DNA of 64,000 bases from Bidens hawaiensis (taxonomy: Eukaryota > Streptophyta > Magnoliopsida > Asterales > Asteraceae): contig JAIQDT010000107.1 in assembly GCA_021521415.1 (NCBI GenBank), forward strand, positions 2,666,001 through 2,730,000, written 5' to 3'. This document shows, piece after piece, positions 35,371 to 47,199 of the stretch. Within the stretch, counting starts at the first letter, position 1. Each line of letters opens with the position of its first letter. Below the pieces are notes generated by a model. The model had not been told where the DNA came from and ran no database searches. It saw only the letters and a program-made list of their open reading frames with translations. The position numbers and the translations under genes are program-made.

Positions 35371-36174
35371 TGAAGAAACACGGATCCACTCCCCACTAAT
35401 GGGTTATGGATCCAATGAGTCAACAGGGTAGGATACGATTAACTGCCAACACGATATGAACCCAATTGCCTAAAGTCCAATGACGAACACCTGCAAAACA
35501 GACACCATGAGCTTGTTACGGGAAAGACAAGAGGGGGGTCTTCCCGTAACCACCCTCCTGCGTGAGAATAAGTATTGTTCTGTAGAATATAAGCACTTAA
35601 GTAAATTGAGAGAGTATAGTGGGAGTGAATGAATACCTCATGCTTATTGAGAGAGTATTTATAGCCGAAGGGCGTAAGAAGGTGAATGGGCCAGCTGTCC
35701 CTTAAGAAGATTCCTGCATAACTGTCTGGACACGTGTCCTTATGCGATAGGTTTGTTTATATGTTGCATGTGCATGTATAATAACCTAGACACGTGTCTC
35801 TTTGTCACTGGTTCATAGAATAATATTGGCCATGTGCATGGTTATAACGACCATGCCACGTGTTATTGGTTGATTGGCCGTCGGATCACGTATTGCTCAA
35901 GAAAGCATCTTGGTAAGTCTTCTAGAAGGTAATTGGTTATTGACAGCTGTCCCGGAGCATTACCTCGTGGTTATTTATGCGGAAGTATGTTCCTTTCCTG
36001 CGGATGACCTTTGAGGATGCTATGATGCTTCCGCATGTGTTATGAGGGTGTTTCTTCCTCAAACGATTTATGCGGATGGTTTGTATGTTCTGCGGGTGCC
36101 TTATGAGGGACTTCTAGTTAACCCGCTGGTGTTACTTAAGGGTATTTGGGTCTTTTTGGTACCCTACCTCTATA
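35371..36174 (-). repeat. 3' LTR of the Tat element
   Basis: On the element's strand it starts TATAGAGGTAGGG and ends GTGTTTCTTCA, so it has TA...CA rather than TG...CA ends. The purine tract AACTGGGGGGAC (minus strand, 36187-36176) immediately precedes it. It also lies just upstream of the antisense accessory genes. Confidence 0.9.
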
Positions 36175-36175
36175 A

Positions 36176-36187
36176 GTCCCCCCAGTT
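36176..36187 (-). other. Polypurine tract
   Basis: AACTGGGGGGAC on the minus strand ends one base before the 3' LTR, the required place for plus-strand priming. Confidence 0.8.
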
Positions 36188-36471
36188 CAGTGTTTCTTCC
36201 GCGTGAAGTATTTTATACGGGTGAAAATGTTGGACTTATTGCGTATTTGGGGTTTTTATTTCTGCAAGTTGGTAGAAAATATCTTCTATTGTTGTGGATA
36301 ATCATGAAAAAGGACAAGTTGACCACTCCGAAGCGCGTGTGCAGGTGACAGGACGTTTATGATGGCTGTAACTGTACCCGACTGTTCAACTTTTTCAATT
36401 TTTCGAATTTCCCGCGTGACGTGGCGATCATTTACTGGATTGCCTTTTCTCTCTCTACTGTTTGTATCCTA

Positions 36472-36498
36472 TCGCATTAATTGCGGTGGGTATAAATA
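36472..36498 (+). promoter_or_regulatory. Promoter of accessory gene A
   Basis: GCATTAATTGCGGTGGGTATAAATA includes TATAAATA at 36491-36498, about 125 bp before the chosen start codon. The same block, with few changes, precedes gene B at 39822-39848. Its retention in both copies suggests a functional promoter. Confidence 0.65.
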
Positions 36499-36622
36499 AA
36501 TGGAGTTAACTTCTTTTGGAAGTTTTATCGTCTTTGCCCTCTGAATATTAACTTGCTTTCTTTCTTTGAAGCCTTTGATTTTTCCTTTGATTTACTTCAA
36601 TACTGTAACGAGTTTTCTTATA

Positions 36623-39517
36623 ATGGCATTTGTAAAATCTGAAGTTGACGAAATAGAGGTTCAATGGGACCTGGACGAGTATCAGAAACTTATTACGACT
36701 TATGGCATTCCACCGGTTTGGGGTCCTGAATTCCCTGCTGCCGGTTCTATTGCCAGTTTTTCCCCTCCAGGGAAGATGGCTTTATATGCTGATTATTTTA
36801 CCCATGGGAACTTCCGTCTTCCCATCACCAAGTTTTGTCAACGAGTGGTCAAGGCATTTGGGATTCATTTATCCCAACTCCATCCCCGTGCCGTTATGCG
36901 AATTCGACACTTCGAGTTCGTGTGTATGGCGTACGACATAGTGCCACGGTTAGACCGGTTTGTTGTATTCTATAAGATGGCCAACCGGAACGGATGGTTC
37001 ATTTGTCATAGCTTGCCCGATAGATCTATTGGTAACGTTACTGAAGAAATTTCCAAGGACTGGAAGAAGAAGTTCTTTTGGATCTCCGAGGATGTGATAC
37101 CGGAGGCCATGGTTCGTCGATCCCCGAATGACGCTCTAATTGATATCAAGCCAGCTGCTCATGAGAAGTGTGATTGGTTCCGTAAACTTACTACTCCACC
37201 CATACCAATGCGAGAACTTCCTGAGGAGACCCTCGTGTGGGCGGGCATGAGTCGCTTGTGGCCTTCTCCTTTCATGGAGCCTGTTTTTATTGGGCTGGAT
37301 GGCCGTGAGTCTTAATATATTTTTTTTTACCCGTCCATGTTTGTGTTCTTATTTTTGACGTTTCCATTTGTTCTCCAGGTTTTGGATCAATGTTGAACGC
37401 CCTTGATGACAGTAAGGGTTATGTGGGTAGGACTGTTCGTGACGCAAAGCATACACCTGTCCTTGTGAGGACTGCTCAATATTTCCTTTTTCCTGTCAAA
37501 GTGTGTGCCGAACCTATTGTCTCGGAAACTATATTTGAAACAGGTGCGTACATTTTAAACCCACCTCCTCTTAATGTGCTGACCTCCGATGGGACGATCG
37601 TCATTCCCAGTGACGATTCTGCCATCCTCGAGGAGGAAAGCTCAGATGGTGCTTCTGAAGTTTCATCAGTCTATCATTTATTAGCAGAGCTTTACCGGAA
37701 GAGGCCCTTCCGTGTATCGCAGGTGAGTGACGCGGGTCCTAGTGCTTCGGACGCCAGGAAGGGGCCGAAGGCGAAGAAACGCCGGACACATCGTCCGCGG
37801 AAACCACTACCGCCCAGCCTTGCGGATCGATTGGGGACTATGACTGGTGAGTTTGTATGGGTTAACTTTGATTTTATACATGAAGATGAGATCTGACTTC
37901 GATTTTGTTATGCAGATCCGTCCATTGCTAATGGTCGTACTTTTGGCAGGCTGTCAACGCCTACACCAAATGTTGAAAAGCAACCATCGCCTCCTCTAGA
38001 AAAAGAGGCTGACAGGCCTGTTACTCCTCCTGCTGAAGTGACTGTGGAGGGATCTCACGCCCAACCAGTGACTACCGGATCCCTGGATTATCTTTTCCAG
38101 GGTGGGGACGTCATTGGTTCTCAACAAGATAACCCTGAAGTTATCGCTAAGGGCTTCAGGGTTAATGAATCTCCCCTACGATCCGCTTCTCAATTTTATT
38201 CTACTTATTCGCCTTTTATGTCGGGCGAGGAAGGAGAATTCCTTTTTGGACCGTCTGCCCATGAGATTGGGGGAGGTTCTTCGCAGAATGCCACTCAGCA
38301 AACTTCCTCCTCCCCTATCCTTCTGGGGACTTCGAGTTCTCAATTTTTTGGGAACGTGCTATTTGGGAGGAGACTTTGACTTGTTTTTCCCGCCTTGGGA
38401 TATTGTTAATGGGTCTCGTGTTTCCAACCTAAAAATTTGTATGAGTTTTGTTGAACATTGTATGCCGCCTGCTGAGATAACACATCAGAAGACCAGCTCC
38501 CACCAGGAGCTTTATACAGATTTAGCAGTTTCTTTGACTAACATCTTAGCTTGTAGTCAAGAAATCCTGCGAGAGTGGCGGACAATGGGCGGGAAACTGG
38601 GTGCAGCTTCTGAGGCTGTGAAGATCGCGGAGAGAGAAGCTGAAGAACAGTGAAAGGCAGCGGTCGCGGCGAATGGAAACAGGTCGATGCTGAAGCTGCT
38701 CTTAAGCTAGAACAAGACCGAAGTGCCGACGCTGCTAAGAGTTGGAAAGAGGCCTGTGAAAGGTCTAATGCCACTCTTGCGGCTTCTCGAGCTGAGACTC
38801 AAAGGAAGAAGGACGAGGTGGCAAGGGCCCAGGATGAGGTGTCTCGCCAAAACGCCCGGATTCAAGAGCTCGAGGAAGCGTTGAGATTGCAAGAGGAGCA
38901 GTCCGAGCTTAAGGATAAGACTATTGTTGAAATGCAATCTGCATATGACTCCCTTTTGCAATCTCAAACTGAGACAAGCAACCAAGCCTCCGCCGAGTTG
39001 CAGGGGCTCCATGATACGGCGGAACGTGCCGAGCAGGAGAGACAGTATTTACTCAACCGTGGTCTAGATTCGGTAATATTTCTTTCATGTTCTGTTTATT
39101 TTTTGTTTGTTCAATCCCATTGTATTAACAGAATCTTGTATATAGGTCATCCGTCATATCAAGAGGAGTAAGGAGCTTACTAATTGCTTCGTGAACTTGA
39201 CCACTACTTCCGAAGGGGTTGGCCGGGTGAAGGGTTTCAACGAAGGTTTGGCATTTGCTCAAACCGGACAACCTATTGAGAGCCATTCTCTTTATGGTCT
39301 TGACGCGGAACAAGAACTCGGTATGCGGGTCCAAGAATATGACGAGCTGATCTTTCCGCTGCAACATATGCTTCCGGAATTTGCTTTATCTGAAGATGGT
39401 GTGAAGCAATTGCGGGTCTATGCTGATGATAAGTCTGATGAAGACGAGTCTGATGATGACAAGTCTGAGGAACCTTCTCACAATGCTCCGGAAGATACTT
39501 CTGCACCTAACCCTTAG
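36623..39517 (+). pseudogene. Antisense accessory gene A, four exons
   Basis: Exons are 36623-37304, 37379-37846, 37916-39072 and 39146-39517. Introns start GTGAGT, GTGAGT and GTAATA and end CAG, CAG and TAG; phases are 1, 1 and 0. The start at 36623 (MAFVKSEVDE) is preferred to the in-frame ATG at 36566 by comparison with gene B. Exon 1 has GNFRLPITKF, AFGIHLSQLHP and RIRHFEF, resembling the plant 'putative gypsy type transposon' family (Transposase_28). Exon 3 encodes a long Glu/Ala-rich coiled coil. Exon 4 ends in an acidic tail. Exon 3 has a frameshift near 38360 and a TGA at 38651, so this copy is damaged. The biochemical role is unknown. Confidence 0.75.
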
Positions 39518-39821
39518 GATAGGTGTGATAATCTGGAATGAAACTTGTAATTTCTTTTCGTAGTTTTGTAATCGTCATTTTGAATATTAATGAAAAGAAT
39601 TTCATGTATAATATCTCTTGTGGAATATCATTCTTTGAATTTTGAAATTGTGCAAGTTGGATAGATAATGATGATGTGGCGGAGAGAGGTTTTAATACGG
39701 TGGCTGACAGGACGTGTAAAACGCCTGTTTTGACAGCCTGTAAGTGCTTTTTCGAATCTCCGCCTGACGTGTTAGTCATCCTGTGGCCTGGAGTTTTCTA
39801 TTTCCTCTGTTAGTTAGACGG

Positions 39822-39848
39822 TCACATTAATTGCGATGGGTATAAATA
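39822..39848 (+). promoter_or_regulatory. Promoter of accessory gene B
   Basis: CACATTAATTGCGATGGGTATAAATA, with TATAAATA at 39841-39848, lies about 105 bp before the start codon and parallels the block before gene A. Upstream, CTGACAGGACGT and CCTGACGTG also have counterparts at 36346 and 36413. Confidence 0.65.
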
Positions 39849-39951
39849 GTCCTTGAGGTCTTCAATCCATTCTTATCACTTTCATATTTTCTCTCTTGCT
39901 TATATCAGAAAACTTTTTCTCTCTTATATCCGTTTCATATCTTTCCAAAAA

Positions 39952-42547
39952 ATGGTTGCCCAGAAGAAAAATCCTCCTGCTATCAACGAAGTTGTAGGCG
40001 AAATCAAGGAGAAGTACTTCGATGATGTTAAAAACGTATACGGCTTTCCTTCAGAGTGGGAAGTTGAACATCCGTCAAAAGGGGCTATTGCGACGGCGCC
40101 TCCGGCGAAGAAGATGGCCGTCTATGTGGACCACTTCACTACCGGGAACTTCCGGTTGCCCGTAACCAAGTTCGTGCAATCGATCTTGACAGCGTTTGGG
40201 ATTCATTTATATCAGATCCATCCATTCGGGATGCTTAGAATTCGACACTTCGAATTCTGCTGTCAGGCGCGTGACTATGACGCTTCCGTCGGTATGTTTG
40301 CCATTTTCTACAAAATGACTTATCGTGAAGGATGGTATAGTTTTGCTACCACCGGGAAAGGGGTTATTGGCTTTGAATGGCTCTGCAGTATTCATGGATG
40401 GAAATCAAAATTATTTTGGATTCGGGAAGATGTTATCCCGTTCAATATGACGCGTCGAAAGCCCAAAGATAAGCTGCCGGAAGTCCTTGCTTCCGAGTAT
40501 GAAAGACATGCTTGGTACTTACTTTGACCAAGACTCCAATACCCATGCGTCCTATTCATGAGGGGGCGATGGTTCATGCCAAGATGAGCCGTTTGTAGCC
40601 ATTTCCGACTCTGGAGCCGTATTATGAGAATCCTAACGGAAGTAAGTTTTCATTTATATCCTTCTGGGTGCTCAGTTTACGTTGTTTAACATGTTTTCTA
40701 TTGCAGGCGAGGATACAATTCTTTCCACCCTTATGGACAAGGTGGGTGTCATGATGGTACGCCGCCCCATTACTCAACACGACATGCCATTTTTGGATCG
40801 CAAGGAAAGGAATTTTCTTTTCTCCACCACCCTTACTCCGGAACCGATTGTCTCCGAAGCAATGTATGCCCAAGGTGAGGAGTTTGTCAGAAAATGTGAA
40901 GGTATTTTCCAACCCCGCCCTGTGACCGTCGTTACCTCAAGCGGAGTGGTAGTTCTTCTTTTGTCCAGCGAAGAATCATCACTCTGTGAGGAGAACTTAT
41001 CGATTGGTGCTGCTAACCCTTCATCTTCGACTGTATGTTTAACCCGTAAGCAAGATTCGAAGACCACCACCGACCCAACAACAGGTGAGGATGGTGGTCC
41101 TCGATCCGTTGAGGGTGAACCTCAGGCTGTGGATGCGGGCACTTCAAAGGCCGCTGGCAAGTGGAAAGCACAACCTTCTGATCCTGCTCCTAAGAAGAAG
41201 AAGAAGAAGGAAAAAACCAAAGTCCTTGATTTGGGTGCTCGTATCCGAGAGCTGTCTGCCCGAGACGTTTCCAAGGGTACGTTTTGAACCATTACGACTA
41301 TATTTTGTACTTGTCTCTTTTTGATAGCTCAAAGAGTTTTGCTCTGGAAACTTTCAGGTTTCAAGGATTCCTCTGCTGCACAGCTTCCGACTCCATCAGC
41401 CTCACCTTTAAATACTATTCAAGACCCGATCAATTTATCGGATACTTCTCCTGTCTGGGAGACAGAGGTTGGCGGAGCTGAGCAGTTCCACACGTCTCCA
41501 CCCCTTCATGAGCATTTCTTCCGTAACGAGGGTGGGGTCAATGTATTTACGTATGGGGGCAGGCTTCCTCATCTCAGGCAGGATAAGATACTGCTCTGCA
41601 TACCCCCCACTAGTCATGCGCCGGAACACAGTGTTAAGTGATGCGGACGTCTGTCACGAGTATCTCCAAGAGAGTCTCCCTCCCGCTGAAAGGGAATGAC
41701 AATGTCGTCGCATACGCCAAGAGCTTTTAGACGCCAACTCGTATCATATGGCGAACACTGTTTCCACCAACCAAGAAATACGTCGCGATTGGTTGGCCAT
41801 GAACGGGGAACTGGAGGAAACCGAGCGCAACTTGTTTGATGCTTAAAAAGAAGCTCTTAAAGCGTTAACAGATGCCCGGGATAGTCATCGGGCTATGGAG
41901 GTTGCGAAAGCCCAACAACTTGCTGCTGAGGAAGCTAGGGCTGCTCTCAAGAAATAGCTGGATGAACAAGCTGAGCTGATAAAGACCCTTCAAGCTGACT
42001 CAGCAGCTAAAGACAAACGCTTGTCTGATCTTAATGCTAAGAGTCGAGACCAAGCTATGGAGTGTGCTAAGCACAAAATGGATCTTATCCGGGCTCAAAC
42101 GGATAAGAAATGGCTTCTGTCGACAGCAATTCCCAAGGTACTAAATCTTTTGTTGCCATAATTCATTTATGTGTGTATGTGTTCACACATGGTTTTTTGA
42201 CTTAACAGGTTATTACTGACGTTCGGAACAGTGACGATCTTGGAAACTGTGTCGCAATACTCCTCCGTGCTTCCGAGCAAGCAGGCCGACAAATGGGTTT
42301 TGAGGAAGGCTATAATTTTGCTTCCGAAGGTAAGCCGGTGGAGGAATATGTTTTGGCTGGCATGGACACTACTTCTATCCTCATTGAGAAAACCAAAGAC
42401 TATGACACTCTGAAATTCTCCCTTTCCGATCATATATCAGAGCTTGTGGATAAGGAGGATGCCATAGATCAATTAAAGAATTTATTGAATCTTGATGAGG
42501 AAGAAGAAGAAGCCAATGATGCCGCGGAAGATGATGCCACTCCATAA
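39952..42547 (+). pseudogene. Antisense accessory gene B, four exons
   Basis: Exons are 39952-40641, 40707-41276, 41358-42137 and 42209-42547, with introns GTAAGT...CAG, GTACGT...CAG and GTACTA...CAG and the same phases (1, 1, 0) as gene A. Exon 1 shares GNFRLPVTKF, AFGIHLYQIHP and RIRHFEF with A; exon 2 shares EPIVSE. Exon 3 is a coiled coil (ALTDARDSHRAMEVAKAQQL), and exon 4 is acidic. Damage: a frameshift near 40520, a stop in place of Trp at about 40597, a frameshift near 41640, and stops at about 41846 and 41957. AATAAA at about 42686 may end the transcript. It converges tail-to-tail with pol. Confidence 0.7.
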
Positions 42548-42832
42548 ATGTATAAGACTTTATTGTAAGTATTTCCTTTGCTTGTAATCTCATTTGACTA
42601 CTTAATAAGAAGTCTTGTGTTCTTCCGGTGCACTTTGTCTTACGTACTATAATATAAGTGTCTATCCGGAACTTCGTTTTTGTCAATAAAAGATTACAAC
42701 TTATCAAAATAGTGCAAAACTATCATAAGATTCTTCATAAGCTAGGCAGGGGCCGTCTTACAATAAAGGAAATTACATAACTTGCTAGTCTATATGGGCA
42801 CGCAGGCCGAAATAGAAGAAAAAATAAAACTG

Positions 42833-43755
42833 CTAAACGTAGCATTTTTTTAACTGTTCTGCATTCCAAGTTCGAGAGATCTCAGTCCCGTCCAAATTTT
42901 CCAACTTGTAAGCACCTTTGGATAACACTTGCTTAATTTTATAAGGTCCCTCCCAAGTTGGAGCTAGCTTGCCCGGAGGTTCCTGGCCGGAAGCCTCGTT
43001 ATTACAGAAGACAAAGTCTCCCGCATCGAATTCGCGTGTTTGGACCCTCGAGTTGTAGTATTTTTGAAGTTGTCTCTTATAATTGTGTTCGCGAATCGAT
43101 GCTAATTCTCGTCTTTCTTCGAGCAAATCGAGATTCATCTGGAGTTCGCGATCATTTTCATTGATTAACAAAACCCTTGCGGATGAAATCCCGATCTCTG
43201 CCGGGATCATGGCTTCAGTACCTTACGTTAGACTAAACGGCGTTTCTGAATTACTAGAGTTCTTCTGGGTGCGGAAGGCCCAGACTACGTGGGGTAACTC
43301 GTCAACCCAACCGGTCCGTTTAGTACCCAACCTCGCCTTAATCCCTTCCTTGATGGTTCGGTTGGTCCTTTCGACTTGACCATTTGCTTGCGGGTGAGCT
43401 AAGGATGTGAAAACTTGGGTTACCTGAAGTTCTTTTAACCATTCTTGTAGTCCGCTATCAGCAAATTGGGTCCCATTGTCACTTACCAACTGTTGCAGGA
43501 GACCAAACCGGCATATGATGAATTCCCAAAGGAATTTCTTAACACTTGATGCCGTTATTGAGGCAACTAGTTGGCTTCTACCCACTTGGTGAAGTAATCA
43601 ATGGCACTATCAAGAATTTGACTCGTCCCGGGGCTTCTAGGAAAGGTCCCATAATGTCGATAGCCCACTTATGGAACGGCCAGGCAGATGTTACCGGAAT
43701 CAGTTTGTTTTTTAGGCGCAGGGTGTTGGGTGCATGGCGCTGACATGAATCACAC
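42833..43755 (-). pseudogene. Tat integrase core and C-terminus
   Basis: Leftward from 43755: CDSCQRHAP (zinc-finger cysteines), WAIDIMGPF (first catalytic Asp), FGLLQQLVSDNGTQF (second Asp) and HPQANGQVERTNRT (catalytic Glu) at 43585-43223. The C-terminal part at 43210-42833 has NYKRQLQKYYNSRV and KLAPTWEGPYKI. The DDE residues are present, but frame breaks at about 43600 and 43215 separate the pieces. Confidence 0.85.
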
Positions 43756-44463
43756 TATCTGATTTCTTGCACAGCATCCAAATGCATGTCGGGCCTATAA
43801 TACCCTGCGTTCATGATTTTAGCCACTGTCATTCTTGGTCCCGCGTGCAACCCGCAAATACCTTCATGATTTTCTCGAATTAGGGAATTTGCATCTTCCG
43901 TATCTACACAACGCAACAACGGGCCAAGGAATGATCTCCGGTATAAAATGCCATCAGCCATCTGGTAATTTAAAGCTTTGTGTTTGATTTTCCGAGCCTC
44001 AGCTTTTCCTGCTGGAAGTGATCCGGAAGATAAGTAAGCTTTGATGGGTGTCATCCAAGATTCAACACCAGTTTGTATTACCAGGACTTGGTTTTGTGGA
44101 ACGTATGGATGGTCTAAGACTTCAACACGAATATCTTTTGCAAAATGCTCGAAATTCGTTGAAGCCAGTTTGCTAAGAGCGTCCGCCGATTTGTTTTCCC
44201 TCCTCTTATTGTGAACAACGTTGAAATAGGCGAATTGGCGGATCAAGACCCTTGCTTGTGACAAATAGGAAGCCATGACGTCGTTATTGGCTTCATATGT
44301 TCCATTTATTTATCCCGCAATTAGCATAGAATCCACCCGTGCTTCCAAATGTTTCACCCCAAGCTTTTTCGCTATCTGCAGTCCTGCCAGGAAGGCTTCA
44401 TATTCTGCCTCATTGTTGGTACTTTTAAAATCCAACTTGATGGCATATGTAAATTCGTGCCCC
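43755..44463 (-). pseudogene. Tat second RNase H end and integrase zinc finger
   Basis: Eroded TNNEAEYEAFLAGLQIAKK at about 44440-44380 and ADALSKLAS (44200-44170) are the end of the extra, archaeal-type RNase H. ILYRRSFLGPLLRCVD and HEGICGLHAGPRMTVAKIM follow as the His part of the integrase zinc finger. A stop at 43755 precedes the Cys part. Confidence 0.8.
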
Positions 44464-45384
44464 TAGGGGTTGACTAGCCTTAAACGTGCGCCACACCCTT
44501 CACTGCTTGATGCTCCATCCGTGAACAATGACCAAACTTGTCCTTGTGCCGGAGGTGCTTGGGGTTGTTGCTCTATCAAACATTCTTGTTCTTTGTGCTG
44601 TGGGACTTCGGTGACGAAGTCCGCTAGTACTTGCCCTTTGATTGCCGGCCTTATTTTATACTCAATTGAGTGTTCACCTAATTCAATGGCCCATTTTGCC
44701 AGTCGACCGGACAATTCAGGCTTACTCAACACGTTCTTGAGTTTGTATCCGGTTAACACGTTGATGGGGTGACCTTGAAAATATCTGCGGAGCCGACGGG
44801 CTGCATATACCAATGCCAAAACCAACTTTTCCAACATTGAGTATCTTGTTTCCGGGTCTGACAATGTTCTGTTGACATAGTAGATTGGAGTTTGAACGTT
44901 CTTCCTATCCGTCAGTAAAACAGCCCCCACGGAAATGTCGGACGCCGACAAATAAAGTGTCAGTGGTCCATCCGCATGGGGAGCAGTCAACGTGGGTAGT
45001 TCCATTAAACACGTCTTGACCTCTTGGAATGCTTGCTCTGCTTCAGGGGTCCATCTGAATTGTGCCTTTTTGAGGCAATTTCTTAATGTTGAAATGAACG
45101 GATAAGACTTGGCAGCGTGGTTGGCCAAGAACCTGTTTAATGCCACCAACCTTCCGTTGAGTGTTTGGACTTCTTTGAGGGATGCGGGGGAAGGCATTTG
45201 GGCTACCGCTATAATTTTGTCTGGATTGGCCTTGAAACTTGTACCCGTCACAATTACACCGAGAAACTTTCCTTCTTCATCCCGAAGGAGCACTTTGTCG
45301 GATTCAGCTTCATATTGATGCGTCTCAAAGTTTCAAAATTTTCCTCAATATCCCTCAGCATTTGATCTTCTTCAGTGCTTTTGA
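44463..45384 (-). pseudogene. Tat RT C-terminus, RNase H and start of second RNase H
   Basis: STEEDQMLRDIEENFETLRR and MKLNPTKCSFG (about 45384-45300) are the RT thumb side. FLGVIVTGTSFKANPDKI, ALNRFLANHAAKSYPFI, LYLSASDISVGAVLL and IYYVNRTLSDPETRYSMLEK give connection and RNase H. VWSLFTDGASSSEGCGARL opens the second RNase H, the lineage mark of Tat. A frameshift at about 45290 breaks the frame. Confidence 0.85.
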
Positions 45385-45388
45385 TCAC

Positions 45389-45538
45389 CAAACAATTATA
45401 TATATATGCTATTCAACACTATTTCAAATATCAAAATGCACACTATTGCACATATGCATTATAAAAAAAGTTGGTGTATTGCATATATGCATTACTCGTT
45501 AATTTTTTTTATTTTTTCTTATTATTTTTTGTTTTTAT
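45389..45538. repeat. 150-bp MITE-derived patch replacing the RT active site
   Basis: This block matches 50668-50817 over 150 bp with four differences, all transitions. It lacks terminal repeats and any target duplication. It sits between YQQLMDQA and VIKSTEED, where RT normally has about a dozen residues including YVDD, so those codons were lost. Confidence 0.85.
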
Positions 45539-46082
45539 GACGATGAATTATTGCCTGATCCATCAGTTGTTGATATCCGGCAGCCGCATTTTTCAATCCG
45601 AAAGGCATCATTCTGTAACAGAATATGCCTTGATCAGTGGGAAACGCTGTCTTATCCTCATCACCAGCTGCCATATGAATCTGGTGATACCCTTTGTAAG
45701 CATCGAGGAAGCACTTGAATCTGAATGGGGCCACAACATCTACCTTTAAGTCAATCTCCGGGAGTGGATAACAATCTTTCGGACATGCTTTGTTTAGATC
45801 TTTATAATCTAAGCACATTCTCCACGTTCCGTTGCTTTTTGGAACAACTACTGGGTTGGCCACCCATGTCTGGTACTTAATTTCCCGGATGATGTCGGCG
45901 TGAAGAAGATCTTGCACTTGCTCATTCATGGATTTTGTTTGTTCTGGGCCCATTTTCTGCTTCTTTTGCACAATTGGGGTGATTAATGGATTCACCTTTA
46001 ACTTGTGCTCTGAAATATTCCGCGGGACACCTGTCATGTCCGCAGGCTGCCACGCGAAAATATCAATGTTCCTTGTCAACAA
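45522..46082 (-). pseudogene. Tat RT, N-terminal half
   Basis: RNIDIFAWQPADMTGVP, IIREIKYQTWVANPVVVPK, TWRMCLDYKDLNKACPKD, FLDAYKGYHQIHM (first catalytic Asp) and MMPFGLKNAAAGYQQLMDQ are in order and in one frame. The frame ends in the patch inserted at 45538. Confidence 0.88.
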
Positions 46083-46242
46083 TTGTTTTAAGAAAGTTCG
46101 GATGATTTCAGAAATGGTTGGACCAATTACTACGGTTTGATCGGGAAATTTCTTGTTAAGGATCCATTTCTCTGGTTCAGTCCTTTGGTTTTGTTTTGAA
46201 ACCTTACTCGGTCTTGAACTTTCGGTTGTGAAGCAATGTTGA

Positions 46243-47199
46243 TTAACATGAATTATTGCTACCCCCGGTGCGGGTCGGAACTCCTACAGCTTCGTGAGCT
46301 ATGGAAGGGTGGGCATTGAAGTCACCAATTGCCTCTCGTCCGAGGATAATATCATGTTTAGAGGTTGCCGGTAAAACTAAGAATTCGACCTCCTCCGTTC
46401 TTGAGTGAATACTGTCACTAAGTGTGAATGGGAATGTAATGACACCTCGTGGGTGCATAATTTCCCCACCAAACCCAGAAACGGGTGCGTGAATAGGTCG
46501 CAATCGTTCTTTGTCATCTTCTTCCAGCTATTCGAAGCATTGTTCATACATAATGTCAGACGTACTGCCAGTATCGAAGAAGACATATTGTGATCGATAA
46601 TGTCCAAATAAGGCAGTAATTATTAGGGGACTCTTATTGCACGGTCCTCCTTTGATACGCGGAAAAATGACGGGCTCGTTTTTCCATTCCGCGTCCTCGA
46701 ATTCTTTCCTCTTACCGCTAACCTGTTTTCCCCCATGTATCATATGAACGTTCAGATCTTTAATTTGCCTTTTGGGCGGGCCCTGGTTATCCTTTGCGGG
46801 AGGTTTACCAGCCCCTGGTCGTACATTTTTTACTAGATGGTTTAACTTCCCGTTTTTTATCGGTGCCTCTATTTTATTTCTTAAAGCCACACACTCGTTT
46901 GGTTGAGGTTTGCGAAAAGTCAGATTCTCGGTCATGAGGATTTCTGATGGAGATTTTGACAACTGAGTCCAACCATTATTGGAAGGACGCGCGGGAAAGT
47001 TACGTTTGTTCTTGCTGCTAATCAATGATCTTGCATCAAATTGCTTTGGTGCTTCTGTACTTGGTTGCAGTCTTGACCAAATTGGCCCATTGGCTTGTCG
47101 ATTTGGTCTTGGAGTTTGGAATTCAACTTTTGGCACTTGTCTCTGACTGCCGGATCCCAAGGTTTTCTCGGTCCTCGCAAATAGCTTAGCTGACGTCAT
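46243..47199 (-). pseudogene. Tat Gag C-terminus and aspartic protease
   Basis: Frame 47199-46528 is basic and Pro/Asn-rich and ends in the protease: GHYRSQYVFFDTGSTSDIMY, with catalytic DTG kept. Frame 46503-46243 continues with GVITFPFTLSD and SKHDIILGREAIGDFNAHPS, the second protease motif (ILGR). A frameshift near 46520 lies between them. Confidence 0.8.
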
